Of a DNA stretch of 64,000 bases, positions 39,693 through 49,756 are shown piece by piece (positions within the stretch are counted from its first letter, which is position 1; every line of letters starts with the position of its first letter). A program made the position numbers and the translations under genes. Origin of the DNA: Candidatus Nitrospira kreftii (GTDB lineage: Bacteria; Nitrospirota; Nitrospiria; Nitrospirales; Nitrospiraceae); NCBI GenBank assembly GCA_014058405.1, contig CP047423.1:3394501-3458500 (forward strand), written 5' to 3'. The notes below the pieces were generated by a model, which searched no databases, was not told the origin of the DNA, and was given only the letters and a program-made list of their open reading frames with translations.

Positions 39693-40769
39693 GTGAGTGA
39701 ATTCGGGTTGCGTCTTGCCATATCTCTTACCCAAATCGCCGCCGTCATGGGCATCGTGGTTGTCACGGTGCTCCTCCTCACCTTGGCCGAGCGAAAAGTG
39801 TTGGGTTGGATGCAGGACCGTATGGGTCCAATGGAAGTGGGACCATACGGCATCCTCCAGCCGTTCGCGGACGCGATCAAATTGTTTTTTAAGGAGGACA
39901 TTGTCCCTGCCGGCGCCAACAAGTTCCTCTTTACGATGGCGCCCATTCTTTGCTTGATTCCTGCGTTCATTGGGTTTGCCGTCATCCCATGGGGCCCGAA
40001 CTGGACGCTCGAGATCGGCGGCATCACCGTCAAACCATTCGTGATTAGCGATATCAACATCGGCATTCTCTACATCTTAGCCTTTGCCTCAATCGGTGCC
40101 TATGGCATCATCCTTGGAGGGTGGGCATCCAATAGTAAATACTCCTTACTCGGAGGGTTGCGCTCGGCCGCACAGATCATCAGTTATGAGCTCAACGTCG
40201 GGCTGTCCATCATCGGCGTGGTCATCTTAACCGGCTCACTCAGCTTGGTGACGATCACCGATGCCCAATCAGGATGGTTTTGGAACTGGTACCTTTTCGC
40301 TCTTCCCGCCCCTCAGATTTTCGCTTTTGTCGTCTATGTGATCTCATCGGTGGCCGAGACGAACCGCGTTCCGTTCGATTTGCCCGAGGCGGAAAGCGAA
40401 TTGGTTGCCGGATTCTTTACCGAGTACAGCGGACTCCGATTCGCGTTCTTCTTCCTCGCCGAATACGCAAACATGGTCCTGGTGTCCTGTGTGGCTGCTG
40501 CACTGTTTCTCGGTGGTTGGAACGCTCCCTACCCCGGAACAATCCTTGAACTTTTGGGCATGCCGTCCTTGGCTTGGGTCGAGAACACCATGTGGTTCGC
40601 GGTTAAGACGTACTCGTTCTTGTTTCTCTTTTTCTGGCTTCGAGCCACGTTACCGAGACTGCGATACGATCAGCTGATGAAGTTCGGCTGGAAAGTACTG
40701 CTGCCGATCGCATTAGCGAACATTGTTGTGACGTCGGTTGCAGTGTTTATTGCTCAACAGATGAAATAA
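39693..40769 (+). CDS. nuoH: NADH-quinone oxidoreductase subunit H
   Basis: 358 residues, about eight membrane helices, GTG start with GGAG 8-9 bases upstream. It forms the membrane side of the quinone channel. The family loop SSVAETNRVPFDLPEAESEL with GFFTEYSG is complete. Joined to nuoI by 14 bases. Confidence 0.97.
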   Translation: MSEFGLRLAISLTQIAAVMGIVVVTVLLLTLAERKVLGWMQDRMGPMEVGPYGILQPFADAIKLFFKEDIVPAGANKFLFTMAPILCLIPAFIGFAVIPWGPNWTLEIGGITVKPFVISDINIGILYILAFASIGAYGIILGGWASNSKYSLLGGLRSAAQIISYELNVGLSIIGVVILTGSLSLVTITDAQSGWFWNWYLFALPAPQIFAFVVYVISSVAETNRVPFDLPEAESELVAGFFTEYSGLRFAFFFLAEYANMVLVSCVAAALFLGGWNAPYPGTILELLGMPSLAWVENTMWFAVKTYSFLFLFFWLRATLPRLRYDQLMKFGWKVLLPIALANIVVTSVAVFIAQQMK

Positions 40770-40783
40770 CTCCCGAGACTGAC

Positions 40784-41350
40784 ATGACCTCAACCACACC
40801 CGCTAAACGTCTGAGCCTATCGGAATGGGTCAAGACCATTACCTTTTATGAAATCCTCGTCGGCATGAAGGCGACCCTGTCGCACTTGCTCAACTATAAG
40901 CCGGTCACGTTGCAATATCCCCATGAGAAACGCACACTGCCGGACAACTATCGCGGCATGCTCGCTTTGCTCCGATATGACGATGGAACGGAGAAATGCG
41001 TGGGGTGCGACCTTTGTGAAGCCGCCTGTCCTTCACGGGTTATTCGTGTCGTGAGTGCCGAGGTGCCCGACGAACCGACGAAGCGCTACTCAAAAGAATA
41101 CTATATGGACATGACCCGATGCTTGTTCTGCGGGATGTGCGTCGATGCCTGTCCCGTCGACGCCTTGGGCATGACGAGAGAATTTGAATGGGCGGTGTAT
41201 GATAAGCGGCAACTCCACTTGAATAAGCAGCAACTTCTCGCGATCGGCGACCGATCGTTCCCGATCCGTGAGAAACGCTTGGAACTGCAACATCCGAACG
41301 TCGCGTTCTTCAACGTGCCATTCAAGCACGTTCCGCCCAAACCGAACTGA
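40784..41350 (+). CDS. nuoI: NADH-quinone oxidoreductase subunit I
   Basis: 188 residues with an N-terminal amphipathic helix and two [4Fe-4S] motifs, CVGCDLCEAACPSR and CLFCGMCVDACPVDA (clusters N6a and N6b). It passes electrons toward NuoB. The C-terminus ends with a short Pro/Lys-rich tail. Confidence 0.97.
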   Translation: MTSTTPAKRLSLSEWVKTITFYEILVGMKATLSHLLNYKPVTLQYPHEKRTLPDNYRGMLALLRYDDGTEKCVGCDLCEAACPSRVIRVVSAEVPDEPTKRYSKEYYMDMTRCLFCGMCVDACPVDALGMTREFEWAVYDKRQLHLNKQQLLAIGDRSFPIREKRLELQHPNVAFFNVPFKHVPPKPN

Positions 41351-41436
41351 CCCGGATAGAACGCATTGGGGCGCCGATGACGGCCATACCGTGGCATGAG
41401 TTTGGTCCGATCGACCGCTAACCTAGGAACTGTATC

Positions 41437-41982
41437 GTGGCTCACGTGTTTTTTGGATACTTCGCCGGGATCATTGCCATCACCTCTATTCTCGTGGTGG
41501 CACTAAGGAATCCCGTTTACAGCGCACTGTCCCTCCTGATCATGTTTTTCCATGTCGCGGGGCTGTACGTCACCCTCCATGCTGAATTTCTGGCGGCCGT
41601 GCAGGTCATCGTCTATGCCGGAGCCATCCTTGTCTTGTATCTGTTTGTGGTCATGCTGCTCAACGTCAACCGTGACGATCGGTACCACAGTCAATGGCGG
41701 ATCGCTGCCTTCGTTTGCATTCCATTGTCGATCGAATTTTTCGTCCTGCTCTCAGGCAATAGGGGCGCAGCCGATCGTCAACCAGCCTCGCTTCCTGTCG
41801 ACCCTCACACCGCAGACAATACCTTGGCCATCGGCCAGACGCTTTTCTCGACATATTTGTTCCCTTTTGAAGTGGCCTCCTTGATTCTCTTGGTCGCCAT
41901 GATCGGCGCGATTGTCCTCGCGAAACGCGACATCGGCGAGAATGAGGCAAAGGACATGACTCAACCCCCAGGTGCCCGATGA
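41437..41982 (+). CDS. nuoJ: NADH-quinone oxidoreductase subunit J
   Basis: 181 residues, five membrane helices, GTG start. The conserved helix with the bulge reads [17 protein letters not shown]. An extra hydrophilic loop ([17 protein letters not shown]) lies before the last helix. Its stop overlaps nuoK as ATGA (41979-41982). Confidence 0.95.
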   Translation: MAHVFFGYFAGIIAITSILVVALRNPVYSALSLLIMFFHVAGLYVTLHAEFLAAVQVIVYAGAILVLYLFVVMLLNVNRDDRYHSQWRIAAFVCIPLSIEFFVLLSGNRGAADRQPASLPVDPHTADNTLAIGQTLFSTYLFPFEVASLILLVAMIGAIVLAKRDIGENEAKDMTQPPGAR

Positions 41983-42284
41983 CGGTCCCTGTTTCCTACT
42001 ACCTGATCTTGAGCGCGATTGTGTTCTTGACGGGAGTCGTCGGCGTATTGATTCGTCGCAACATCATCGCCATTCTGTTGTCCGTGGAACTGATGCTGAA
42101 CGCCACCAACATCAATTTCGCCGCGTTCAGCGACCACTTGCAGGATCTTGGGGGGCAAGTGTTCGTCTTTTTTGCCTTGACGGTGGCAGCGGCTGAAGTC
42201 GCAGTGGGCTTGGCCATCATCATCGCCTTACACCGATCCAAGGCGACGATCAATGTTGAAGAGTTCAACCTACTCAAGTGGTAA
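41979..42284 (+). CDS. nuoK: NADH-quinone oxidoreductase subunit K
   Basis: 101 residues, three helices, with the two membrane Glu of the family in LLSVELMLN and AAAEVAVGL. Translation is coupled to nuoJ by a 4-base overlap. Confidence 0.96.
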   Translation: MTVPVSYYLILSAIVFLTGVVGVLIRRNIIAILLSVELMLNATNINFAAFSDHLQDLGGQVFVFFALTVAAAEVAVGLAIIIALHRSKATINVEEFNLLKW

Positions 42285-42297
42285 TGGAACCGTCTCT

Positions 42298-42384
42298 CGT
42301 GAAGCGTGAAGCGCCCTTCGTAGAGGATCATAGAACATTGCAACCGTTCCTTCTCATTGCGCTTCACGAACGACGAACGACGAG
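42298..42384 (+). repeat. Nuo repeat between nuoK and nuoL
   Basis: CGTGAAGCGTGAAGCG (42298-42313) and, after 47 bases, GCTTCACGAACGACGAACG with ACGAG (42361-42384). Arms are inverted, with the AACGACG unit doubled. Confidence 0.5.
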
Positions 42385-42396
42385 GAACGGGCTCTG

Positions 42397-44295
42397 ATGC
42401 TCTACGCCCTTATCCCATTCCTCCCATTAGCCGCCTTCCTTGTCTTAGGATTAGGGGGCTCCCAGATCAAGGACCGGGCTCACCTGGTCGCAGTCCCGGC
42501 AGTCTTGTTCTCGCTCGTGTTGGCGCTGTCGGCTTTTTTTGAAGTTGCCTCGGGTTCCGTCATTTCAGTCCAACTCTATACCTGGCTCGTGTCAGGTAAT
42601 CTCGACATTCACATCGGCCTCCATATTGATCGTCTAACCGCCGTCATGCTTTTGCTGGTAACCGGCGTCAGCTCGCTCGTGCACATTTATACGATCGGTT
42701 ACATGCACGGCGATTCGGGTTATGCCAGATTCTTCAGCTATATTGCCCTCTTCACCTTCTCTATGCTGATGCTTGTGCTCGCCGATAATTTGCTCCAGCT
42801 CTTCATATTCTGGGAAGCCGTTGGTCTGTGCTCGTATCTCTTGATCGGACATTGGTACGAGCGCGCGTCGGCCTGTGCCGCGGCAACCAAGGCCTTTCTT
42901 GTGAATCGTATAGGCGATTTCGGCTTTATGCTGGGCCTGCTGTTGGTCTGGTACCATTTTGGATCACTCAACTATCTCGACATCTTTCCCGCCATCCATG
43001 AAGCAACCGACTTGACGATGAATCTTCTCGGTCCGTTCGGAGGAGTGTGGGATGTTTCCGTATTCACGCTCATCGCCCTCTTACTATTCACCGGCGCGGT
43101 GGGTAAATCAGCACAAGTCCCTCTTCACGTCTGGTTGCCTGATGCAATGGAAGGCCCCACACCGATTTCGGCTCTCATTCACGCTGCCACAATGGTGACA
43201 GCCGGTGTATTCATGGTTGCACGGCTCGCTCCCATCTACAACCTGTCCCCCACCGCCATGAGCGTGGTCGCCGTGACCGGCGCTGCCACCATGCTTCTCG
43301 GAGCCACGATTGCGCTGACACAAACAGACATCAAGCGTGTGGTGGCCTATTCAACGGTAAGCCAGCTCGGGTACATGATCATGGCCTGTGGACTCGGCGC
43401 GTATGCTTCCGGCATGTACCATCTGTTAACCCACGGTGCCTTCAAGGCCCTGTTGTTCCTTGGCTGTGGCTCGGTGATCATCGCCCTTCACCATGAGCAG
43501 GACATGCGGCATATGGGCGGCCTCAAAGAGAAACTCCCGATTACCTATTGGACGTTCGTGGTCGGTTCACTCGCCCTTGCCGGATTTCCGCTCACGGCTG
43601 GATTTTTCAGCAAGGATGATATTCTAGTATCCGCTTGGCTAGCGGGAGATCTTGGTCGTGTTTTGACCATCTTGGGTTTATTGACGGCGCTCCTGACTGC
43701 CTTTTATAGCTTTCGACTCGTGTTCGTGACCTTTTGGGGACCGTCGCATGCCGATCCACAGCATGCCGCGCATATCCAAGAACCTTCACGAACGATGACG
43801 ACGCCGCTCCTTATTCTGGCAGTCTTCAGCGTGCTGACCGGATACCTCGGCATTCCCTCATTTTTGGAGCCCGTCTTTTCTACCGGACAGGAAGCCGCTG
43901 CTCCGCACGGCTCCGACGGGTTCATGATCATGCTTGCCGCCACTACGATGGGGTTACTTGGTATCGCATCGGCCTACTATGTCTACGTACTGAACCCGCA
44001 TCTTCCCGATCGCCTCGCTGGAGGGTTGAAAAGCCTCTATCACGCATCGTTGAACAAGTGGTATGTCGATGAACTGTACGACCATCTTTTCGTACGACCG
44101 ACGTTGAAGGCAGCCTCCGGACTTTGGCAACGAGTCGATGTCGAGGTGATCGATGGCGCCGTTAATGGGATCGCTCGGGCAATCGCGTGGGGAGGATGGT
44201 TGTTGAGGCTCATCCAGAGCGGCCAAACCCAACACTACGCTCTGGCGATGGCCGTGGGTATCGTCGTAATTGCCACGATGTTCTTGATTCTTTAG
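42397..44295 (+). CDS. nuoL: NADH-quinone oxidoreductase subunit L
   Basis: 632 residues, an antiporter-like proton-pumping subunit with a long lateral C-terminal helix. Seen: FWEAVGLCSYLLIG (key Glu) and KSAQVPLHVWLPDAMEGPTP (key Lys and the conserved proline/His segment). Length is normal for NuoL. Confidence 0.97.
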   Translation: MLYALIPFLPLAAFLVLGLGGSQIKDRAHLVAVPAVLFSLVLALSAFFEVASGSVISVQLYTWLVSGNLDIHIGLHIDRLTAVMLLLVTGVSSLVHIYTIGYMHGDSGYARFFSYIALFTFSMLMLVLADNLLQLFIFWEAVGLCSYLLIGHWYERASACAAATKAFLVNRIGDFGFMLGLLLVWYHFGSLNYLDIFPAIHEATDLTMNLLGPFGGVWDVSVFTLIALLLFTGAVGKSAQVPLHVWLPDAMEGPTPISALIHAATMVTAGVFMVARLAPIYNLSPTAMSVVAVTGAATMLLGATIALTQTDIKRVVAYSTVSQLGYMIMACGLGAYASGMYHLLTHGAFKALLFLGCGSVIIALHHEQDMRHMGGLKEKLPITYWTFVVGSLALAGFPLTAGFFSKDDILVSAWLAGDLGRVLTILGLLTALLTAFYSFRLVFVTFWGPSHADPQHAAHIQEPSRTMTTPLLILAVFSVLTGYLGIPSFLEPVFSTGQEAAAPHGSDGFMIMLAATTMGLLGIASAYYVYVLNPHLPDRLAGGLKSLYHASLNKWYVDELYDHLFVRPTLKAASGLWQRVDVEVIDGAVNGIARAIAWGGWLLRLIQSGQTQHYALAMAVGIVVIATMFLIL

Positions 44296-44368
44296 GAGAA
44301 GCGTCAATGATCATGTGTCATTAGTCATGCGGGAGGACACATGCATGAGGGAACATGCACCTCACTCC

Positions 44369-44403
44369 GTTGACTGTTGACCATTGACCGTTGACTATTG
44401 ACC
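44369..44403 (+). repeat. Five tandem 7-base repeats before nuoM
   Basis: Five exact copies of RTTGACY: GTTGACT, GTTGACC, ATTGACC, GTTGACT, ATTGACC. The array ends 1 base before the nuoM ATG and occupies the place of the ribosome-binding site. Confidence 0.75.
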
Positions 44404-44404
44404 G

Positions 44405-46015
44405 ATGACACATTCTTTTCCTTGGCTTACGGTGTTGATCTTCCTGCCTTTGATTGGAGCGGTGATCCTCTTTGCCGTGAAGGATGCCTCTGTCCGGCTG
44501 GTCGCTCTCGGTATTACCGTTGCCGACTTATTGATCTCGCTCCCGCTCTGGTGGCTCTTCGATGCATCCTCCGGCCAGATGCAATTTGTTGAATCAGCAG
44601 GATGGATCCCCACTCTCTCAATCAATTACAAGCTTGGCCTCGACGGTATCAGCTTGCCCTTGATTATCATGACGACGGTCCTGATGCCGCTCTGCGTCTT
44701 GATCTCCTGGCATACCATAGAAACGAGAGTTCGGAGCTTCATGGCCATGCTGTTGATTATGGAAAGCGCCATGATCGGAGTGTTCTGCGCGCTGGATTTC
44801 GTACTGTTCTATATATTTTGGGAAGCGATGCTGATCCCGATGTACCTCCTGATCGGGATCTGGGGCGGGCCGAATCGCCTCTACGCCGCAATTAAATTCT
44901 TTCTTTATACCCTCGCCGGCAGCGTCTTGCTGCTGGTCGGAATCCTGGTCCTCTATTTCCAGGGTGGCCACACCTTCGACATTCTTCAACTGAGCCAGCG
45001 AAGCTACGGAGTGGCGCTTCAGATTTGGCTCTTTTTCGCCTTTTTTGCAGCATTCGCCGTCAAGGTTCCTATGTTCCCCTTTCATACCTGGCTGCCGGAC
45101 GCACATGTAGAAGCTCCCACAGCCGGCAGCGTAATTCTCGCCAGCGTCCTGCTCAAAATGGGGACCTATGGTTTTTTGCGCTTTAGTCTTCCCATGTTGC
45201 CGGATGCATCACGGCTGTTCACTCCGTTGATGGTGATCCTCTCGATCGTGGCTATTATTTACGGCGCTTACATGGCTTTAGCCCAGGCCGACCTCAAGAA
45301 ACTGATCGCCTACTCCAGCGTCAGCCATATGGGATTCGTAACGCTTGGTCTCTTCATGTTCAATATTCAGGGGATTGAAGGTGCCGTCATGCAGATGGTG
45401 AACCACGGCATCACCACAGGTGGGCTCTTTCTCTGTGTCGGAATGATTTACGAACGAACTCACAGCCGACAGATCGCCGACAATATCGGTCTCACGAAGC
45501 CGATGCCTCGCTATGCCACACTGCTCGTCATTTTTGCACTGTCTTCGCTTGGACTTCCTGGCACGAACAGTTTCGTCGGTGAATTCATGGTACTCGTGGG
45601 CACGTTCCTCTGGAGCAAGATCGCCGCAGCACTTGCATCTTTGGGTATTATCCTGGCGGCTGCCTACCTACTTTGGATGATTCAACGGGTCGCCTTCGGC
45701 ATCCCTGCCGCGCAGGTACTTCCAAAGCTTCGCGATCTCAACCTTCGTGAGATGGTGACACTCGTGCCGCTGGCGGTCCTAATTTTCTTGATCGGCCTCT
45801 TTCCTAATCCCGTACTGACTCGCATGCACATGAGTGTGGAGAAAGTGATCGCACGTGTCATTCCGCTCTCCCAAGAAGAGGCTTCTGCTCTGAATCAGCA
45901 GGTTCCGTCCCCCACCCACCAGAGTCTCACCACGAATGTCGATCTCACGATCTCCCGAGAAGGCACGATCTCTCCGCGCCGAGCCAATCTCTCGACGAAG
46001 GAACTCCGGCCATGA
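44405..46015 (+). CDS. nuoM: NADH-quinone oxidoreductase subunit M
   Basis: 536 residues, antiporter-like proton pump. Seen: IFWEAMLIPMYLLIGIWGG (key Glu) and KVPMFPFHTWLPDAHVEAPT (key Lys). The C-terminus has an unusual long hydrophilic tail after the last helix (from about residue 480). No ribosome site is visible because the start is preceded by a 7-base tandem repeat. Its stop overlaps nuoN as ATGA. Confidence 0.97.
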   Translation: MTHSFPWLTVLIFLPLIGAVILFAVKDASVRLVALGITVADLLISLPLWWLFDASSGQMQFVESAGWIPTLSINYKLGLDGISLPLIIMTTVLMPLCVLISWHTIETRVRSFMAMLLIMESAMIGVFCALDFVLFYIFWEAMLIPMYLLIGIWGGPNRLYAAIKFFLYTLAGSVLLLVGILVLYFQGGHTFDILQLSQRSYGVALQIWLFFAFFAAFAVKVPMFPFHTWLPDAHVEAPTAGSVILASVLLKMGTYGFLRFSLPMLPDASRLFTPLMVILSIVAIIYGAYMALAQADLKKLIAYSSVSHMGFVTLGLFMFNIQGIEGAVMQMVNHGITTGGLFLCVGMIYERTHSRQIADNIGLTKPMPRYATLLVIFALSSLGLPGTNSFVGEFMVLVGTFLWSKIAAALASLGIILAAAYLLWMIQRVAFGIPAAQVLPKLRDLNLREMVTLVPLAVLIFLIGLFPNPVLTRMHMSVEKVIARVIPLSQEEASALNQQVPSPTHQSLTTNVDLTISREGTISPRRANLSTKELRP

Positions 46016-47478
46016 CTTTCTCAGTGGGCGACCTTTTCTTTATCCTACCGGAATTGCTTGTGACCACAGCGGCCTGCGTCGTGCTTGTGCTTGACCCAGT
46101 ACTGCGTGGGTCTCACAAGGACGGCCTGGTGTGGTTGAGTCTTGGAACCCTCGCCATATGCATGGGGTGGACCGCGTTCCAGGTGAGCGGTCCGACCGCG
46201 ATCTTTAGTGGTCTTGTTGTCATCGATGCCTATGGAACCTTTTGGAAATTGCTCCTGTACTTCGTCACCGGCCTCACCATCCTTCTTTCGTATTCGTACC
46301 TTAAGGAAGAACGGCTGTATTTCGGCGAATATTATGGCTTTATTCTGCTCGCGCTCGTCGGAATGATGGTCATGGTGTCGGCGGCCGATCTGTTGACGAT
46401 CTATCTCGGCACCGAGCTCATGTCGCTTTCGCTGTACGTGTTGGCGGGACTCAAGCGCGCCGAGCCGCGCTCTCTCGAGGCCTCTGCAAAGTATTTCGTT
46501 TTGGGCGCATTCTCATCGGGCATTCTCCTCTATGGCATATCGCTTCTGTATGGAGCGACCGGTAGTACCAGGCTACCGGAGATCGCCACGGCTATCGCAA
46601 GCCAGGGATTGACCGATCCGTTGCTGCTGTTCTCCACGATCTTGCTCGCAGTTGGGTTCGGCTTTAAACTCGCCGTTGTTCCGTTCCACATGTGGACACC
46701 TGATGTCTATCAGGGTGCCCCAACCTCCGTGACGGCGTTTATGGCGGTGGCCTCTAAAGCCGCCAGCTTCGGCGCGTTCCTCAGGGTATTTATTGAGGGC
46801 CTGGGAGGGCTTAGAGCGAATTGGTCGGCGATCTTTCTCTTGCTCTGCATCGGCACGCTCTTGATCGGCAACATCGTCGCGCTGGTCCAAACGAACGTCA
46901 AACGTATGTTGGCCTACTCAAGCATCGCCCATGCGGGCTATGCCTTGATCGGAGTCGTGGCTGCCGGTCGGATGGAGGGTTCGTCCGGGATCGCCAGCGT
47001 CTTACTGTATCTGGCGCTGTACACCTTCATGACCTTCGGAGCCTTTGCAATCGTGGCGATGCTTCGTAAAGGAGACCTCGAAGGAGAAGAGATCGAAGAC
47101 TTTACCGGTCTGTCGAAACGCCACCCTCTCGCTGCACTCTTGATGCTGATCTTTATGGTTTCGTTGGCGGGAATTCCTCCGACCGCCGGCTTTGTTGGGA
47201 AACTGTATATCTTCAAAGCAGCGGTGGAAGCCGGCATGACGTGGTTGGCGGCGCTTGGCCTGATCTTTGCCGCCATTTCAGCTTATTTCTACCTGCGACT
47301 CGTCATGGTGATGTACATGCGGGAGCCGATCGATCATTCTGACACCGCTCCGCATTTGGTCATGTCCCCGACTCTCTCTATCGTACTCGCCTGCACGGTG
47401 GCTGGGGTCGTGATCTTCGGGGTCTACCCCAACCCACTCGTGAGCTTCGCCCTGCAGGCCGTGTTGATACTAAAATAA
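46012..47478 (+). CDS. nuoN: NADH-quinone oxidoreductase subunit N
   Basis: 488 residues, third antiporter-like subunit. Seen: TELMSLSLYVLAGLKR and GFGFKLAVVPFHMWTPDVY. The last nuo gene; a BrkB-family gene follows after 38 bases and may be co-transcribed. Confidence 0.97.
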   Translation: MTFSVGDLFFILPELLVTTAACVVLVLDPVLRGSHKDGLVWLSLGTLAICMGWTAFQVSGPTAIFSGLVVIDAYGTFWKLLLYFVTGLTILLSYSYLKEERLYFGEYYGFILLALVGMMVMVSAADLLTIYLGTELMSLSLYVLAGLKRAEPRSLEASAKYFVLGAFSSGILLYGISLLYGATGSTRLPEIATAIASQGLTDPLLLFSTILLAVGFGFKLAVVPFHMWTPDVYQGAPTSVTAFMAVASKAASFGAFLRVFIEGLGGLRANWSAIFLLLCIGTLLIGNIVALVQTNVKRMLAYSSIAHAGYALIGVVAAGRMEGSSGIASVLLYLALYTFMTFGAFAIVAMLRKGDLEGEEIEDFTGLSKRHPLAALLMLIFMVSLAGIPPTAGFVGKLYIFKAAVEAGMTWLAALGLIFAAISAYFYLRLVMVMYMREPIDHSDTAPHLVMSPTLSIVLACTVAGVVIFGVYPNPLVSFALQAVLILK

Positions 47479-47516
47479 ACCATCGTATCGGGTTAACGAT
47501 CTTCGCGCGGAGCAGC

Positions 47517-48380
47517 ATGAGTATCCTCCGCTTTCTACTTGACGCTTTGAGAGCTTTCCTGCGCCAGGGTTGTCCCAGCTTGGCAGCAGCCCTCGCCTTT
47601 TTCTCGCTGCTGTCACTCTTTCCGCTCGTCTTTCTTCTACTCTACGGCATCAGCTTTCTGGTCAGCCAAGATATCATCGGTGAGCAATTCATGCTGAGCT
47701 TCCTCAAAGGCTTCCTCCCTTCACTGGGCGAACGGCTGGCCGAAGAGCTCCACCGGATCAGTGTCTTGGAAAGCGTGCGCTGGCTCGTGTTTCTATCTTT
47801 CTTTTGGTTTGGTGGCCTCGTTTTCTATGAACTCGACTACGCGCTCAACGTGGTTTTCGAGAGCACCCAGAAGCGGCATCCCTTGATTTCCACCGCGATT
47901 TCTATTGCCCTATTAGGGTCCACCGGGCTCCTTCTTTTCATTTCATATGTCGCGACGCAAGTCATCACTTTTTTAACTGCCTATGCTCCTCGACTCTGGG
48001 GACTCGATCTTGTCGCCCTAGCCGCACACGATTTTCATCTGACATACACCCTCCCCTTTGCACTCGCGTTCCTGGCAGTGACCCTGTTGTATCGCCTGGT
48101 TCCTCGACGCAGCCCACGATGGAGAGACGCCATGGCCGGAGCGCTGACGTTTAGCCTGCTCTGGGTCTCCACAAAGGTTATATTCGTCAGTTATGGCGGT
48201 TATGCCACCGTCTATGCACGACTCTATGGATCGTTGCTGGAAGTCGTGCTTCTGCTCCTGTGGGTCTATTATTCAGCAGGGCTCCTACTATTCGGTGGCG
48301 TGATCACGCACAAGCTTCAGCAACTCGCTCGAATCCCTCGACCAACGTCGGCTGATCACATAACCGCCGCGAGTGAATAG
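47517..48380 (+). CDS. YihY/BrkB-family inner-membrane protein
   Basis: 287 residues with about six membrane helices. The opening (LRAFLRQGCPSLAAALAFFSLLSLFPL) and the later GALTFSLLWVSTKVIF and YGSLLEVVLLLLWVYYSAGLLLFGG match the YihY/BrkB family. Its transport function is not established. GGAG is 5 bases before ATG. It follows nuoN closely but need not belong to complex I. Confidence 0.9.
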   Translation: MSILRFLLDALRAFLRQGCPSLAAALAFFSLLSLFPLVFLLLYGISFLVSQDIIGEQFMLSFLKGFLPSLGERLAEELHRISVLESVRWLVFLSFFWFGGLVFYELDYALNVVFESTQKRHPLISTAISIALLGSTGLLLFISYVATQVITFLTAYAPRLWGLDLVALAAHDFHLTYTLPFALAFLAVTLLYRLVPRRSPRWRDAMAGALTFSLLWVSTKVIFVSYGGYATVYARLYGSLLEVVLLLLWVYYSAGLLLFGGVITHKLQQLARIPRPTSADHITAASE

Positions 48381-48471
48381 ACGGTGGCTGGATATAGAGG
48401 GAAGATCTGGGAATCGAAAAACAAGGATGGCGATGTGAAACTCTTGCTGGTTTTTTTACCTAGTCGCTGCT

Positions 48472-49632
48472 TCACCCTCTACGCAACTGCAAAAAATGCA
48501 CAATGGCCGACTGTGTCACGAGACCCACAACCTCTCCGTCTTGCATGACCACCAATCGATCCCATCCTCCGCGAGCCATTCGTTCCATGGCATGAATCAC
48601 CGGAACCTCCGGTGTGATCACCAATGACTCTGAAACAGGGCGCATTACGTGATCAACCTGCCGCCACGCCCAAAGTGCTGGAGCCACGCCCTGTACCTCA
48701 AAGACCGTCAGAAGCCCTACCAACCGACGATCGTCCAATACCGGAAACCCTCCGTAGCCATAGGCCTGGAAGTACTGATTCACAGCTTCATGAAGTGTGC
48801 ATTGCGCAGGGATCGAAACCACGGTCGTCACCATCATGTCTCGAATAGGGATTGTCGCTAAGGACTGCCGCAGCACGGCTTGGCGTCGACTGGCTAAGGC
48901 AGCCGCAAACAGAAACATCCCGATAAAAACGACCCATCCTCCATTCGACATCATGGCGGCAGGTAGCTCCCCGCTGGCGGCCCCATAGACGACGATAAGA
49001 CCGACAAGGCCGAAGATCGCCCCAAACGCCAATCCGACCACCGCGGCTTGCCTCGTTGCTCGATAAAAGTCTTTTCCCCATGCCCACAGTCCGGCCCGCA
49101 GCACTCGTCCGCCATCGAGTGGAAAACCAGGGATCAAGTTGAAAAGCCCGAGCTGCACATTGACCATGCCCAATAAGACTCCGAGCATGATCACTCCCTG
49201 GAGTCCCTGCTGCCGTTGAACGGCCTCAGCCAGGAGTACAAGCAGAAAACAGATCCCACCGATCACGAAACTCACGGCCGGTCCGGCGACGGCGATGAGA
49301 AACTCCGCCTGTGGTGACGGCGCTTCCCTGCGCATATGGGCCACCCCTCCAAAAATGAACAGAGTGATCTGATCAATTGGGATGCGGTAGTAGAGCGCCA
49401 CATAGGAGTGCCCCAGTTCGTGCAGCAATACAGAGAAAAACAAAAGAATGGCTGCGACTGCGCCCATGGCCCAATAGCGCTCAGGTGAGAGACCGGGTAA
49501 ACTATCCGGCAGATAACCCGTCGAGAGGCTCCATGTTGCAAGGAAAAAGACCAGAAACCAGGATGCATGGACGCGGATCGGAATTCCCAACGCACGCCCG
49601 ATTTTCCAGGACGGCATGTGCATGGAGGACAC
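48472..49632 (-). CDS. Site-2 protease (M50) with C-terminal CBS pair
   Basis: 386 residues. Membrane zinc protease of the SpoIVFB type: HELGHSYVAL (HExxH, near residue 70) and NLIPGFPLDGGRVLRA (the LDG zinc ligand motif) are present, with several helices. The C-terminal part from about residue 260 is a CBS pair (RDMMVTTVVSIPAQCTL; VMRPVSESLVITPEVPV), which often senses nucleotides. Substrate is unknown. It is convergent with the BrkB-family gene. Confidence 0.9.
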   Translation of the reverse strand: MSSMHMPSWKIGRALGIPIRVHASWFLVFFLATWSLSTGYLPDSLPGLSPERYWAMGAVAAILLFFSVLLHELGHSYVALYYRIPIDQITLFIFGGVAHMRREAPSPQAEFLIAVAGPAVSFVIGGICFLLVLLAEAVQRQQGLQGVIMLGVLLGMVNVQLGLFNLIPGFPLDGGRVLRAGLWAWGKDFYRATRQAAVVGLAFGAIFGLVGLIVVYGAASGELPAAMMSNGGWVVFIGMFLFAAALASRRQAVLRQSLATIPIRDMMVTTVVSIPAQCTLHEAVNQYFQAYGYGGFPVLDDRRLVGLLTVFEVQGVAPALWAWRQVDHVMRPVSESLVITPEVPVIHAMERMARGGWDRLVVMQDGEVVGLVTQSAIVHFLQLRRG

Positions 49633-49756
49633 CGTAACAGCTGCATACTCAGAGGGTCAATTCAGCCTCACCGGATCATGTATACTCACTCACATGCGAT
49701 GATAGTGGGTCAGCCTAACGGCTTGGCATCTGTTTCGCGTATATGAGGGATAATCT

